From Pelagihabitans sp963710535 (GTDB lineage Bacteria; Bacteroidota; Bacteroidia; Flavobacteriales; Flavobacteriaceae), in NCBI GenBank assembly GCA_963710535.1, contig CAVQAW010000008.1, positions 434,001-498,000 on the forward strand: a DNA stretch of 64,000 nt, written 5' to 3'. A program made the translations under genes and the position numbers. Position 1 is the first letter of the stretch. Every line of letters starts with the position of its first letter. Positions 26,551 to 35,289 of this stretch are shown one piece after another. Under the pieces are notes generated by a model. It did not search any database. It was not told the DNA's origin and saw nothing but the letters and a program-made list of their open reading frames with translations.

Positions 26551-27148
26551 AAACATCATCTTCGATTTTGGCGATATTTTCATCAATCTGGATAAGGGGG
26601 TCATTGTTCGCGAAATGGAACGATACGGAGGACAGCCGAACTTGGGTCCGGAACTCCATGCGCTCAATGCGCAGTATGAAATTGGCGCGATCAGCTCTGA
26701 TGACTTTTTGTTGGAATTGGTTTCGGTCTATCCAAAAGCAACCAAAACCGAAATCGCCCAAATCTGGAATTCCATGTTATTGGATTTTCCCGATCATAGG
26801 CTCGAATTCATCGAAAAATTGGCGCAAGAGGGCAAGTACCGGCTATTCTTGCTCAGCAATACCAATGCACTTCATATTCCGCATGTACAAGTTATCATGG
26901 GGGCAAACAAATTCGACCGGTTCAAAAACAGTTTCGAAAAGTTCTATTTGTCCCATGAAATTCACCTTCGGAAACCCCACATGGAAATTTTTCGTTTTGT
27001 GCTCGAGGAAAATGGATTGCAGGCCAAAGAGACCTTTTTTGTGGACGATACAAAAGAAAATACCGAAGCCGCACAAAAACTGGGTATCCGGAGTTGGAAC
27101 CTTCAGGTGGGTCGTGAAGACATCGTTGAACTAAAATCACGACTCTAA
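26543..27148 (+). CDS. HAD-superfamily hydrolase
   Basis: This 201-residue protein has the HAD motif I in IIFDFGDIFINLD, motif II in LFLLSNTNALH, the lysine of HLRKPHMEIF and the acidic motif IV in TFFVDDTKENTEAA. It resembles the YihX/epoxide-hydrolase-like HAD phosphatases. The substrate is unknown; a riboflavin-precursor phosphatase role is tempting given overlap with ribD but is only an inference from position. It overlaps ribD by eight bases and precedes the EamA gene by one base. Confidence 0.87.
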   Translation: MIKNIIFDFGDIFINLDKGVIVREMERYGGQPNLGPELHALNAQYEIGAISSDDFLLELVSVYPKATKTEIAQIWNSMLLDFPDHRLEFIEKLAQEGKYRLFLLSNTNALHIPHVQVIMGANKFDRFKNSFEKFYLSHEIHLRKPHMEIFRFVLEENGLQAKETFFVDDTKENTEAAQKLGIRSWNLQVGREDIVELKSRL

Positions 27149-27149
27149 G

Positions 27150-28013
27150 ATGTTCCCACTAAGCATGTGTGTGCTTTTCTCAAGCGCCTTGTTCGTCATA
27201 TTCAAGCTTTTTTCCAGATACAAGATCCAGACCCTTTACGCAATCATCACCAATTATTTTACAGCCAGTTTTTTCGCCACTTTCTTTTATGATGGCACGA
27301 TCAACTATACAGCACTTCCTGCAAAACCATGGTTTTTGGGCACATTGGCATTGGGCGTGCTGTTTATAGTCGTCTTCAACATCACGGCCAAAACCTCACA
27401 GAACCTGGGCGTTTCCGTGGCTTCGGTTGCAGCCAAAATGTCGTTGGTCATTCCGGTAATGATGGGCGTGCTCCTTTATGGGGAAACATTGGGCACCTTG
27501 AAGGTCATCGGGATCATACTGGCCTTGGCCGCGGTCTACTTCGCATCGATTAAGAACAGGACCATCACCGTAAAAGTGGAAACCTTGCTATTGCCACTAT
27601 TGCTCTTTATGGGATCCGGCTTGGTGGATGCAAGTATCAAATTTTTACAGACCACTGATATGGCGACCTCCGATTTCCCTTTATTCTCCACTGTGGTATT
27701 CGGGGCGGCAGGCACAACCGGTATCGTTTTCATTCTGATCAGAAGCGTCCGTCATCCCTTAAAGTTAAATCCGAAAAATCTTGTTGCCGGCATTGTTCTT
27801 GGTTCTTTCAATTATTTCACCATCCATTTTCTACTGATGGCCCTTGAAAACAAAGCGCTGAACAGCGCCTCGATCTTTACGATTATCAATGTGGGCACAG
27901 TGTTGTTTTCTACATTGATGGGCATCCTTCTTTTCAAGGAGCAATTGAGCATGAAAAATTGGGCCGGTCTTGGTTTGGCGGTCATAAGCATCATTTTGGT
28001 CGCTTTATTTTGA
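27150..28013 (+). CDS. EamA/DMT-family membrane transporter
   Basis: This 287-residue protein is almost wholly hydrophobic, with about ten membrane segments arranged as two EamA repeats; each half ends in the typical LGTLKVIGIILALAAVYFAS and MKNWAGLGLAVISIILVAL. Substrate unknown. It follows the HAD gene by one base, and its TGA overlaps the ATG of the YigZ gene (TGATG), so it is translationally coupled to both. Confidence 0.88.
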   Translation: MFPLSMCVLFSSALFVIFKLFSRYKIQTLYAIITNYFTASFFATFFYDGTINYTALPAKPWFLGTLALGVLFIVVFNITAKTSQNLGVSVASVAAKMSLVIPVMMGVLLYGETLGTLKVIGIILALAAVYFASIKNRTITVKVETLLLPLLLFMGSGLVDASIKFLQTTDMATSDFPLFSTVVFGAAGTTGIVFILIRSVRHPLKLNPKNLVAGIVLGSFNYFTIHFLLMALENKALNSASIFTIINVGTVLFSTLMGILLFKEQLSMKNWAGLGLAVISIILVALF

Positions 28014-28627
28014 TGGAGCAGCCGTTATACAGCTTTAAAACGATAAAGAAACCATCCGAAGTGGTATTGTTCAAGGAAAAGAGAAGCAAATTTTTTGGCC
28101 ATGCCTTTCCTTTGACTATGGAGGACCAGGTGAAGCCCCACCTCGAAGTACTTCGAAAAAATTATCCAAAGGCGAACCATATCTGCTATGCATGGCGTAT
28201 AGGCGTCGATGGAGAGCACTATCGCACCTATGATGACGGGGAACCCAGGAATACTGCCGGCGCCCCCATTTTAGGGCAATTGAACGCTTTTTCGCTCACC
28301 AACGCATTGGTGGCGGTTGTTCGCATCTTCGGAGGGACCAAGTTGGGGAAGGGCGGCCTGATCACCGCCTATCGCAGCACGGCAAAAATGGCGTTGGAAG
28401 CCTCCGAAACCATTGTCAGTGAGCTTGAGGACCAGTACCTGGTGATGATCGACTATAGGGGTATCGATCAGCTGATGCAACTTGTTAAACAGCACGGCTG
28501 GAATATAGTTTCCCAGAAAATGGGCAGTGTTTGCGAGCTGAACCTTGGGGTGCGAAAACAGGATGCCGCCCTGCTCGGAACACTTCTTTCGGGTATGACC
28601 GGGGCGCATCTTACAAGGTTGACATGA
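28013..28627 (+). CDS. YigZ / IMPACT family protein
   Basis: This 204-residue protein matches the UPF0029/IMPACT family: KRSKFFGHAFPLTMEDQVKP at the N-terminus, the HICYAWRIG segment and DDGEPRNTAGAPIL with VVRIFGGTKLGKGGLI, the conserved core. A C-terminal ferredoxin-like DUF1949 domain follows. Related proteins are linked to translation control; the bacterial role is unclear. I chose the ATG overlapping the previous stop, because the in-frame upstream extension would lie within the transporter gene. Confidence 0.9.
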   Translation: MEQPLYSFKTIKKPSEVVLFKEKRSKFFGHAFPLTMEDQVKPHLEVLRKNYPKANHICYAWRIGVDGEHYRTYDDGEPRNTAGAPILGQLNAFSLTNALVAVVRIFGGTKLGKGGLITAYRSTAKMALEASETIVSELEDQYLVMIDYRGIDQLMQLVKQHGWNIVSQKMGSVCELNLGVRKQDAALLGTLLSGMTGAHLTRLT

Positions 28628-28670
28628 ACTTTTGACCAATTGGGGTATAAAATAGACTCCTTGTCCTCGG

Positions 28671-29069
28671 TTACATTTTAATTTTTTCGAGCAAAAATTT
28701 CGGACAGCGGATCGGGCGTTTGCTGTTCATATCGATAAACACCAAAACGGTGTTCGCCTCGACCAAAATTTCCCTTGCTTCGTTATAAATTTTATAGTCG
28801 AACTCTATCCTTACGGATGGGGTCTTTTTCAACTTGGTATCGACGAACAACAGGTCATCATAAGTGGCAGATTTTTTGAAATCCATGCGGAGGGAAATTA
28901 CGGGAAGCATAATGCCATTTTCTTCCATACTTTTGTAGGAAATTCCAAGCGACCTTAACCACTCTACCCTTCCCATCTCCAAGTATTGCGCATAATTCCC
29001 GTGATAGACCACGCCCATTTGATCGGTTTCGGAATAGCGTACCCGAAAAGAAAATTCATTAAAATCCAT
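28671..29069 (-). CDS. Acyl-CoA thioesterase, hotdog fold (YbgC/4-HBT type)
   Basis: This 132-residue protein has FRVRYSETDQMGVVYHGNYA with the catalytic aspartate region of 4-hydroxybenzoyl-CoA thioesterases (D14), then YLEMGRVEWLRSLGISY. Length fits a single hotdog domain. I start it at the ATG 29067-29069 (MDFNEFSF) rather than at the ATG 39 bases upstream, since the added residues are not family-like. It is divergent from dnaA. Confidence 0.88.
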   Translation of the reverse strand: MDFNEFSFRVRYSETDQMGVVYHGNYAQYLEMGRVEWLRSLGISYKSMEENGIMLPVISLRMDFKKSATYDDLLFVDTKLKKTPSVRIEFDYKIYNEAREILVEANTVLVFIDMNSKRPIRCPKFLLEKIKM

Positions 29070-29175
29070 ATTCTTTGGTCTAAAAGATTTATATTTAAAG
29101 AAGTACAAATCAACGACCGAACATGGTGAAAAAAAATCGGAAATTCAATGGTAATACATTTTTTTTTTAGCTTTT

Positions 29176-29190
29176 TTGTTCACATATTTG
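29176..29190 (+). promoter_or_regulatory. Possible dnaA promoter overlapping a DnaA-box-like site
   Basis: TTGTTCACA (29176-29184) differs from the DnaA box TTWTNCACA at one position and overlaps CATATTTG (29183-29190), which differs from TAnnTTTG at one position, about 88 bases before dnaA. The arrangement would suit autoregulation. Both matches are imperfect. Confidence 0.3.
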
Positions 29191-29277
29191 TCCCACTTTG
29201 AAAAGCAGGTCCGCTCCGTCCTGATTTCGTCCTACTGACTGTTAAAATACTAACCAACAAAATAAGAGAACTTTAGA

Positions 29278-30702
29278 ATGAGTGTTACTGCTAATTCCGT
29301 ATGGAACAATTGTTTGGCTTTTATCCGAGATAATATCCAACCGCAGGCATTCAAAACATGGTTTGAGCCTATCAGGCCCGTTAAGTTGTCTGAAAATGCA
29401 TTGAGCATACAAGTGCCCAGCAAGTTCTTTTATGAATGGCTCGAAGAGCATTACGTAAAGTTGTTGAAAGTAGCGCTCACCAAGGAATTGGGGGAAACCG
29501 CAAAATTGGTGTACATCATTAAAATGGAGAACACCTATGGCAATAGGGAGCCCTTTACGGAAAAAATTCCAAGTTCCAACAGAGGAAGTATGACGCCTCA
29601 GGAAATGGATGTGCCCATCAAGTCAAAAAATCCGGAACTAAAAAACCCTTTCGTAATTCCTGGCATCAGGAACATCAAAATAGAATCCCAACTCAATCCC
29701 AATTATAACTTCGACAATTTTTTGGAAGGGGATTCCAACCGTTTGGCGAGATCCGCGGGGATGGCCGTGGCCAACAAGCCTGGCGGCACCTCTTTCAATC
29801 CTTTGCTCATCTTTGGTGGTGTTGGTCTGGGCAAGACCCATTTGGCGCATGCCATCGGGGTAGAGATAAAGGATAAGTATCCGGAGCGCACGGTGCTCTA
29901 TATTTCTGCGGAAAAGTTTACCCAACAATATATTGAATCGGTCAAGAAGAACACCCGGAACGATTTTATCCATTTTTACCAACTTATCGATGTGTTGATC
30001 ATTGATGACGTGCAGTTCCTTTCGGGCAAGTCGGGTACCCAAGATGTTTTTTTCCACATCTTCAACCATTTGCACCAAAACGGAAAACAGGTTATCCTGA
30101 CCTCAGATAAGGCACCGGTAGACATGCAGGACATAGAACAACGGCTATTGTCGCGTTTCAAATGGGGCCTTTCGGCCGAACTGCAGACGCCTGACTATGA
30201 AACCCGGGTATCGATACTCAAAAACAAATTATACCGAGATGGGGTTGAAATGCCCGATGAAATCGTCGACTACGTCGCAAAGCATATCAAGACCAACATC
30301 AGGGAACTCGAAGGTGCCATCATCTCATTGATAGCACAATCCTCGTTCAACAAAAAGGAAGTGACCCTGGAACTGGCCCAAATGGTGGTCGAGAAATTTG
30401 TGAAGAATACCAAACGTGAGGTCTCCATCGATTATATTCAGAAAGTGGTTTCCGATTATTTCGAAATGGATGTCGCCACTCTGCAATCCAAGACCCGTAA
30501 ACGGCACATTGTACAAGCAAGGCAATTGGCCATGTTCTTTGCTAAAAAATTTACCAAGGCTTCATTGGCCAGCATTGGTTCTCAAATAGGAAAAAGAGAT
30601 CACGCCACGGTGCTGCATGCTTGCAAGACCGTAGATAACCTGGCCGAAACCGATAAACAATTCAAAAAATACATAGACGACCTGTCCAAGAAATTCTCGT
30701 AA
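29278..30702 (+). CDS. dnaA: Chromosomal replication initiator protein DnaA
   Basis: This 474-residue AAA+ protein binds DnaA boxes at oriC and opens the origin. Domain I (VWNNCLAFIRDNIQPQAFKT), a short linker, the AAA+ domain with Walker A GGVGLGKTHLAHA and Walker B LIIDDVQFLSG, the arginine-finger region and the C-terminal helix-turn-helix signature IGKRDHATVLHACKTVDNL are all present. The ATG at 29278 gives the family start MSVTANSVWNNC. It leads a set with the phosphatase and methylase genes. No cluster of DnaA boxes is seen nearby, so oriC is probably elsewhere. Confidence 0.97.
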   Translation: MSVTANSVWNNCLAFIRDNIQPQAFKTWFEPIRPVKLSENALSIQVPSKFFYEWLEEHYVKLLKVALTKELGETAKLVYIIKMENTYGNREPFTEKIPSSNRGSMTPQEMDVPIKSKNPELKNPFVIPGIRNIKIESQLNPNYNFDNFLEGDSNRLARSAGMAVANKPGGTSFNPLLIFGGVGLGKTHLAHAIGVEIKDKYPERTVLYISAEKFTQQYIESVKKNTRNDFIHFYQLIDVLIIDDVQFLSGKSGTQDVFFHIFNHLHQNGKQVILTSDKAPVDMQDIEQRLLSRFKWGLSAELQTPDYETRVSILKNKLYRDGVEMPDEIVDYVAKHIKTNIRELEGAIISLIAQSSFNKKEVTLELAQMVVEKFVKNTKREVSIDYIQKVVSDYFEMDVATLQSKTRKRHIVQARQLAMFFAKKFTKASLASIGSQIGKRDHATVLHACKTVDNLAETDKQFKKYIDDLSKKFS

Positions 30703-30708
30703 AAAGTT

Positions 30709-31173
30709 ATGGTTACGAAAGTTTTAATGGTATGTCTCGGTAATATTTGCCGTTCCCCAATCGCCGAAGGCGTTTTGCGCGCTAAGGTCGACCCGGCTTT
30801 GGTGCAGGTAGACTCGGCAGGCACGGGCAATTATCATATCGGAAAAATGCCTGATAAACGAAGTGTTGCGGTAGCTTCCAGATATGGAATCGACATTAGC
30901 CAACAACGCTGCAGGATAATCGTTCCCGACGATTTGGATTTATTTGACCATATCTATGTCATGGACAAAAGCAACTACCAAAAAATCCTTAGCATGAGCC
31001 AAAATCCAGCCCACCGGGCCAAAATAAAGCTGTTGATGGCGGAAGTGCCAGATCAACCAAGTGAAGTACCAGATCCTTACTATGGAGGTGTCGATGGCTT
31101 TGAGCGGATATATTGGATGATTGATCGGGCTTGCGAAGCGATTGCCCATAAATTTGAGACAAAATCAAACTAA
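30709..31173 (+). CDS. Low-molecular-weight protein-tyrosine phosphatase
   Basis: This 154-residue protein carries the active-site loop VCLGNICRSPIAEGVL (C(X)5R at residues 8-14) and the general acid aspartate in VPDPYYGGVDGFERI near residue 122, both diagnostic for LMW-PTPs. The target is unknown; no tyrosine kinase or polysaccharide export gene is adjacent. It follows dnaA by six bases and its stop directly abuts the next start, the usual order in flavobacteria. Confidence 0.93.
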   Translation: MVTKVLMVCLGNICRSPIAEGVLRAKVDPALVQVDSAGTGNYHIGKMPDKRSVAVASRYGIDISQQRCRIIVPDDLDLFDHIYVMDKSNYQKILSMSQNPAHRAKIKLLMAEVPDQPSEVPDPYYGGVDGFERIYWMIDRACEAIAHKFETKSN

Positions 31174-31896
31174 ATGGCAAAAGAAACCGGTAAAAAGGGC
31201 AAATTATACATGATTCCCACCACTTTAGGGGAAACAGAACCCTTGGAAGTCTTGCCCATTTCGATCAAACGGGCCATTGAAAATATCGATTACTATATCG
31301 TTGAGAATGAAAAATCGGCCAGGCACTTCATCAAAAAAATAAGTCCTCGAAAATCCCAACCCGATCTTTCTTTGGAGACGCTCAATAAATATACCGAACT
31401 TGAGACCATTCCCAATTTGTTGAATCCCTGTTTGGAAGGGCACGATATTGGTATTTTATCGGAAGCTGGCTGCCCAGGCATTGCAGATCCGGGTGCGGAG
31501 GTGGTGAAAATGGCGCATCGGCTGGGGATACAGGTGGTGCCTCTGGTAGGGCCCTCTTCCATCGTATTGGCACTGATGGCCAGTGGCATGAATGGTCAAA
31601 ATTTCGCCTTTAACGGCTATTTGCCCATTGAATCGACCGATCGCAAGAAAAAGATAAAACAGCTGGAACGCATCGCCAAAGAGGAAAACCAAAGCCAGCT
31701 CTTTATCGAAACCCCCTATAGAAATGATAAATTATTGGCAGAACTGATCAAGACCCTCGGCATGACAACCCTGCTTTGTGTGGCCTGTGACATTACGCTG
31801 TCAACCGAATTCATCGCGACCAAACCCATTGCCGAATGGAAACATGTCACGGTAGAATTGCATAAAAGGCCCACGATATTCATCATTTCGGCTTAG
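31174..31896 (+). CDS. Tetrapyrrole-methylase family SAM-dependent methyltransferase (RsmI-related)
   Basis: This 240-residue protein has the tetrapyrrole-methylase features GKLYMIPTTLGE, ILSEAGCPGIADPGAEVVKM and VVPLVGPSSIVLALMASGMN. It resembles RsmI, the 16S rRNA C1402 ribose methyltransferase, but is a divergent flavobacterial subgroup, so the rRNA target is an inference. It directly follows the phosphatase gene. Confidence 0.85.
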   Translation: MAKETGKKGKLYMIPTTLGETEPLEVLPISIKRAIENIDYYIVENEKSARHFIKKISPRKSQPDLSLETLNKYTELETIPNLLNPCLEGHDIGILSEAGCPGIADPGAEVVKMAHRLGIQVVPLVGPSSIVLALMASGMNGQNFAFNGYLPIESTDRKKKIKQLERIAKEENQSQLFIETPYRNDKLLAELIKTLGMTTLLCVACDITLSTEFIATKPIAEWKHVTVELHKRPTIFIISA

Positions 31897-31921
31897 AGGC
31901 CATAACATTTTGGATGCCAAT

Positions 31922-31958
31922 CCAAAAAAAAAATGAACCCCGGCATAAGTGCCAGGGT
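31922..31958 (-). terminator. Rho-independent terminator of the 32038 gene
   Basis: On the minus strand, ACCCTGGCA-CTTA-TGCCGGGGT (9-bp stem with one mismatch) is followed by TCA and ten T residues. It lies 80 bases after the stop codon. Confidence 0.65.
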
Positions 31959-32037
31959 CCATTCCATTTCCATATTTGATTCCCGTCCTAAACGGGAACA
32001 AAGTCTTGCCCCAAATACCGCATTTGATATACAGGCC

Positions 32038-32667
32038 TTAAATCTTCGGATTTTTTTTGGGTGCAACATGCGAAAGGTCATACCCTGAAAATTTCCGGAT
32101 ATACAAGGAAACCGCCGAACCATAAGCATCGGTGGTATCGATTTGACCCCATGAACGCAGGTATTTCTTAACGTTGCCCGGACCGGCCAAATGTGCTGCG
32201 GCCAACATGCCCGACTCGGTTATTTCCACCCCGGCAATGTGCTTGCCGACGAATCGCTGGATATCCTTGCGCAAGATCCATTTGTTTCGCGACATATTGG
32301 TGTAAAATACCTTCTCTTGAAGCTCGGGATCGTTCAGGAACCGGGTCGTATTGTACACGCCCATCAGCTGCAGGGTGCCGATACCGAACTGGTATTTCCC
32401 TAGATAGCCCAAAGTGTTCATTATGAAGTAATTGCCCTGTGATTCTTTGAAAGCCAATGCTTCCTTAAAACCGACATAGGAAGTTCCCAGAAAAGGAGGA
32501 GCTTTTAGGTTTGAAGTGAAAATCGCTAATTGTTGGGGGAATAAACATTCTGTTGGCTGGGTGACCCTAAGACTTTCCGGAACACTGACATTTGGCGCTC
32601 TGAAGCCAAAAGCCGTAAAAATCAACAAAATTACAAGTGAACAAAAAAAGAAGACACATCTTCCCAT
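32038..32667 (-). CDS. Membrane-anchored lytic transglycosylase-like protein
   Basis: This 209-residue protein has an N-terminal hydrophobic segment (MGRCVFFFCSLVILLIFTAF) and a soluble domain with ALAFKESQGNYFIMNTLGYL followed by GKYQFGIGTLQ, which resembles the active-site region of transglycosylase SLT/lysozyme-like folds (glutamate in FKESQGN). The exact specificity is unknown. I chose the ATG 32665-32667; a TTG at 32697 would add ten residues. It has its own promoter-like TATCTTTG and a terminator. Confidence 0.68.
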   Translation of the reverse strand: MGRCVFFFCSLVILLIFTAFGFRAPNVSVPESLRVTQPTECLFPQQLAIFTSNLKAPPFLGTSYVGFKEALAFKESQGNYFIMNTLGYLGKYQFGIGTLQLMGVYNTTRFLNDPELQEKVFYTNMSRNKWILRKDIQRFVGKHIAGVEITESGMLAAAHLAGPGNVKKYLRSWGQIDTTDAYGSAVSLYIRKFSGYDLSHVAPKKNPKI

Positions 32668-32724
32668 ATCTTTTGTTTTCTTAAGACTTACGGCCAAAAA
32701 AGAGCCTGCTTAAATTTCACTGGT

Positions 32725-32732
32725 CAAAGATA
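32725..32732 (-). promoter_or_regulatory. Promoter -7 element of the 32038 gene
   Basis: The minus strand reads TATCTTTG, a full match to TAnnTTTG, about 58 bases before the chosen ATG. The -33 element is not clear. Confidence 0.4.
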
Positions 32733-32816
32733 TGTCCGACTTGGGTCAGGATTCCACAATGATTCGTTAAAAATATACAATTTTAGTTAACATGTGCCAA
32801 AGTTGGGACCAATTGC

Positions 32817-33860
32817 CTATCTGTTTATGCCTTGTGAATTTATCCATTGGATATACTGCACCTTATTTCGGTTGTGCTGCGCCAAGTCCTTTGCGAATTT
32901 ATGGTAACCGAAGTTCTCCACATTGGCGACCATGTATAAATAATCATGTTTTTCAGGATTCAAAACAGCTTCGATTGCTGAAATATCAGGCATGGTGATG
33001 GGCCCTGGTGGCAATCCGGAGTATTTGTAGGTATTATACCTGGAATCCAGTTCGAGGTCTTTGTACAACACCCTTTTGATGACCGTATCGAAATTATGGG
33101 TGTGTTGCTTCAAGGCGAAGATCACGGTGGGATCGGCCTGTAAGGCTATATTCTGTTTCAATCTGTTCAAATATAGTCCGGCCACCCTCGGGCGCTCGTC
33201 TACCTTGGCCGTCTCCTTGTGCACTATCGATGCCAATGTAACGGCTTGTGAAGGGGTCAAACCTTGGGCTTTGGCTTTGGATATCCTGTCTTCCGTCCAA
33301 TATCTTTTGTATTCCTGAAGCATCCGGTCCCTGAACTTTTCGGCAGAGGTGTTCCAAAAAAATTCATAACTGTTTGGAAGGTATGGTATCAGTTCATTGG
33401 CCTCATCGAGTCCATTTGCACTTAAAAAATCGGGATCTTTCATCGCCTTCAGCAACGCCAGGCTATCGGCTTCGATCTGAACGGCTATCCGGCCCGCTAA
33501 ATTTTCCAATCGTTCCTGATTGTTGAAGGAAACATTGATGGGGATATTGTTGCTTCGCAGTGTATTGATGATTTCGTTGTTGTTCATTCCCTTTTTTAGG
33601 GCATATTTCCCCGCTTTTACGTTCGCCGTATAACCCTTTCGCACCGCAAGTTGCTCAAAGGTGGCCATATCTTTAAGATAGGGCTCGAGCAATAGGGAAA
33701 CCTGTCCGAATTCGGCATCGGACGGGATATAAACCAACTCTTCATCCGTTGTGAACTTTGTATTGGGCGAAAAGATGGCATGGTATACCTTATAGGTAAA
33801 AAAGCCGCCGGCCAATAGGCCCAGCATCACAATGGCAAACAATATTTTTTTGAAGTACAT
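32817..33860 (-). CDS. mltG: Endolytic transglycosylase MltG (YceG-like)
   Basis: This 347-residue inner-membrane protein has one N-terminal membrane segment (ILFAIVMLGLLAGGFFTY), a LysM-like middle, and the YceG domain with the catalytic glutamate in LASIVHKETAKVDERPRVAG (about residue 215) and YSGLPPGPITMPDISAIEA. MltG cleaves nascent glycan strands and sets their length. It lies two bases after the acetyltransferase gene in a dapF-GNAT-mltG unit, so the operon joins a peptidoglycan precursor gene to a peptidoglycan lyase. Confidence 0.93.
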   Translation of the reverse strand: MYFKKILFAIVMLGLLAGGFFTYKVYHAIFSPNTKFTTDEELVYIPSDAEFGQVSLLLEPYLKDMATFEQLAVRKGYTANVKAGKYALKKGMNNNEIINTLRSNNIPINVSFNNQERLENLAGRIAVQIEADSLALLKAMKDPDFLSANGLDEANELIPYLPNSYEFFWNTSAEKFRDRMLQEYKRYWTEDRISKAKAQGLTPSQAVTLASIVHKETAKVDERPRVAGLYLNRLKQNIALQADPTVIFALKQHTHNFDTVIKRVLYKDLELDSRYNTYKYSGLPPGPITMPDISAIEAVLNPEKHDYLYMVANVENFGYHKFAKDLAQHNRNKVQYIQWINSQGINR

Positions 33861-33862
33861 GG

Positions 33863-34387
33863 CTAAGCGTGTATTTTTTGGAACAATATTTCATCTTTAT
33901 AGGCTCCATGATGGAAAATCCAATCTTTTTTGATGCCCACTTCCCGAAAACCGATTTTTTTAAAGAGGTGCACGCTCGCTTGATTGTCTGCGCCTACATT
34001 CGCAAATATTTGACGCAGGTCTAACGAAGAAAAAGCATAGTCCAACAGAAGGGCTATCGCTTCAGATCCGACCCCTTTGTTGCGCTCATGGGTTTCCATC
34101 ACAACGATTCCGATGCCCGCACGATGGTTTTTCGGATCAAAATCAAAAAGATCGATCAGCCCAACCATCGCACCATCATGCTTACAGATGGCCAATCTCA
34201 ACTGCTTCACATCGTATATATCCCTATGTGCATTGTCGAGATATTGTCTCAAGACGTGTTTAGAATAGGGTGTAATGGTACCGCTGATTTCCCAGATGTT
34301 CGGGTCGTTTTCCAAAAGGTATAGGAACTCCAGATCATCCGGTTCCAAAGCCCGAAGGTAAACATGTCTTCCTTTTAACCTTTCCAT
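33863..34387 (-). CDS. GNAT acetyltransferase, RimJ/RimL type
   Basis: This 174-residue protein starts RLKGRHVYLRALEPDDLEFL, has the acetyl-CoA loop HERNKGVGSEAIALLLDYAF (about residues 105-124) and ends with the RimJ/L-type VHLFKKIGFREVGIKKDWIF. The substrate is unknown. It overlaps the dapF gene by 13 bases and precedes mltG by two bases. Confidence 0.9.
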   Translation of the reverse strand: MERLKGRHVYLRALEPDDLEFLYLLENDPNIWEISGTITPYSKHVLRQYLDNAHRDIYDVKQLRLAICKHDGAMVGLIDLFDFDPKNHRAGIGIVVMETHERNKGVGSEAIALLLDYAFSSLDLRQIFANVGADNQASVHLFKKIGFREVGIKKDWIFHHGAYKDEILFQKIHA

Positions 34388-35160
34388 TCGATTTCCCCTT
34401 TAAAGACCATTTCGGCCGGCCCGATCAGGCACACATTATGGTACCCTTTCGAATTTTCATCAAAACGCACTTGAAGTTCCCCTCCAACTACTTGCAATGT
34501 AATTTTATTCGATTTGGTGTTGTTCATATGGTGCATGGCCAAGGCCACCGCGGTTACCCCTGTACCACAGGAAAGGGTTTCATCCTCCACCCCCCGTTCA
34601 TAGGTCCTTACCTTGTATGAATCGGTACCGACAGCTTCCACAAAATTGATGTTACAGCCTTTTTTTCCATAAAGCCCATAACGCAGTTTGGCCCCTTCCG
34701 CTCGCACATCCATGTCTGCCAAGTTTGCCACCAATTGCACATGGTGCGGGGATCCCGTATCCAAGAACAGGTAGTTAGGCTTCTGTTTGATTTCCGCGAC
34801 ATCCTGCATCTTTAGGCTCACTCTTCCCATGGCATCGATACTCGCTTCATGAAGTCCATCAACGGCACGGAAAACGGTACTTTCACCAATCATGCCCAAA
34901 TGTTTGGCAAACGCTACCATGCACCTTCCTCCATTGCCGCACATACTGCCGGGGTGGCCATCCGAGTTGTAATAGACCATGCTGAAATCGACCTCGGAAT
35001 CGGTTTCCAACAAAATCAAACCATCTGCCCCTATTCCAAAATGTCTATCACAAAGAAATGCGACCAGTGCCACTTCCTGCTTAGGAAAGTGTTCCCCTCG
35101 GTTGTCGATCATAATAAAATCGTTACCGGTCCCGTGATATTTATAAAAATGCAGCAGCAT
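34375..35160 (-). CDS. dapF: Diaminopimelate epimerase
   Basis: This 261-residue enzyme converts LL- to meso-diaminopimelate for lysine and peptidoglycan synthesis. The two catalytic cysteines are visible in CGNGGRCMVAF (about residue 77) and TLSCGTGVTAVALAM (about residue 200). The N-terminus FYKYHGTGNDFIMID is diagnostic. It leads the dapF-GNAT-mltG operon and has a good -7 element 17 bases upstream. Confidence 0.95.
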   Translation of the reverse strand: MLLHFYKYHGTGNDFIMIDNRGEHFPKQEVALVAFLCDRHFGIGADGLILLETDSEVDFSMVYYNSDGHPGSMCGNGGRCMVAFAKHLGMIGESTVFRAVDGLHEASIDAMGRVSLKMQDVAEIKQKPNYLFLDTGSPHHVQLVANLADMDVRAEGAKLRYGLYGKKGCNINFVEAVGTDSYKVRTYERGVEDETLSCGTGVTAVALAMHHMNNTKSNKITLQVVGGELQVRFDENSKGYHNVCLIGPAEMVFKGEIEWKG

Positions 35161-35176
35161 AGGTCGAAATGAAGTA

Positions 35177-35184
35177 CAAAGATA
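35177..35184 (-). promoter_or_regulatory. Promoter -7 element of the dapF operon
   Basis: The minus strand reads TATCTTTG, a full match to TAnnTTTG, with a T-rich tract about 14-17 bases upstream. The predicted leader is about 12 bases. Confidence 0.5.
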
Positions 35185-35289
35185 GGATTTAATTTAAGGA
35201 AAAATTGGCCGTTAAAAAGTCGTTAAACTCAAAAATCGGGCACGGAAATCGATTAATTTTACTGTTGAATTATAAAATCAAATTTGACT

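Noticed and set aside
29109..29277. Chromosomal origin in the gap upstream of dnaA.
   Set aside because: Only one imperfect DnaA box is present and no AT-rich unwinding repeat array is seen.
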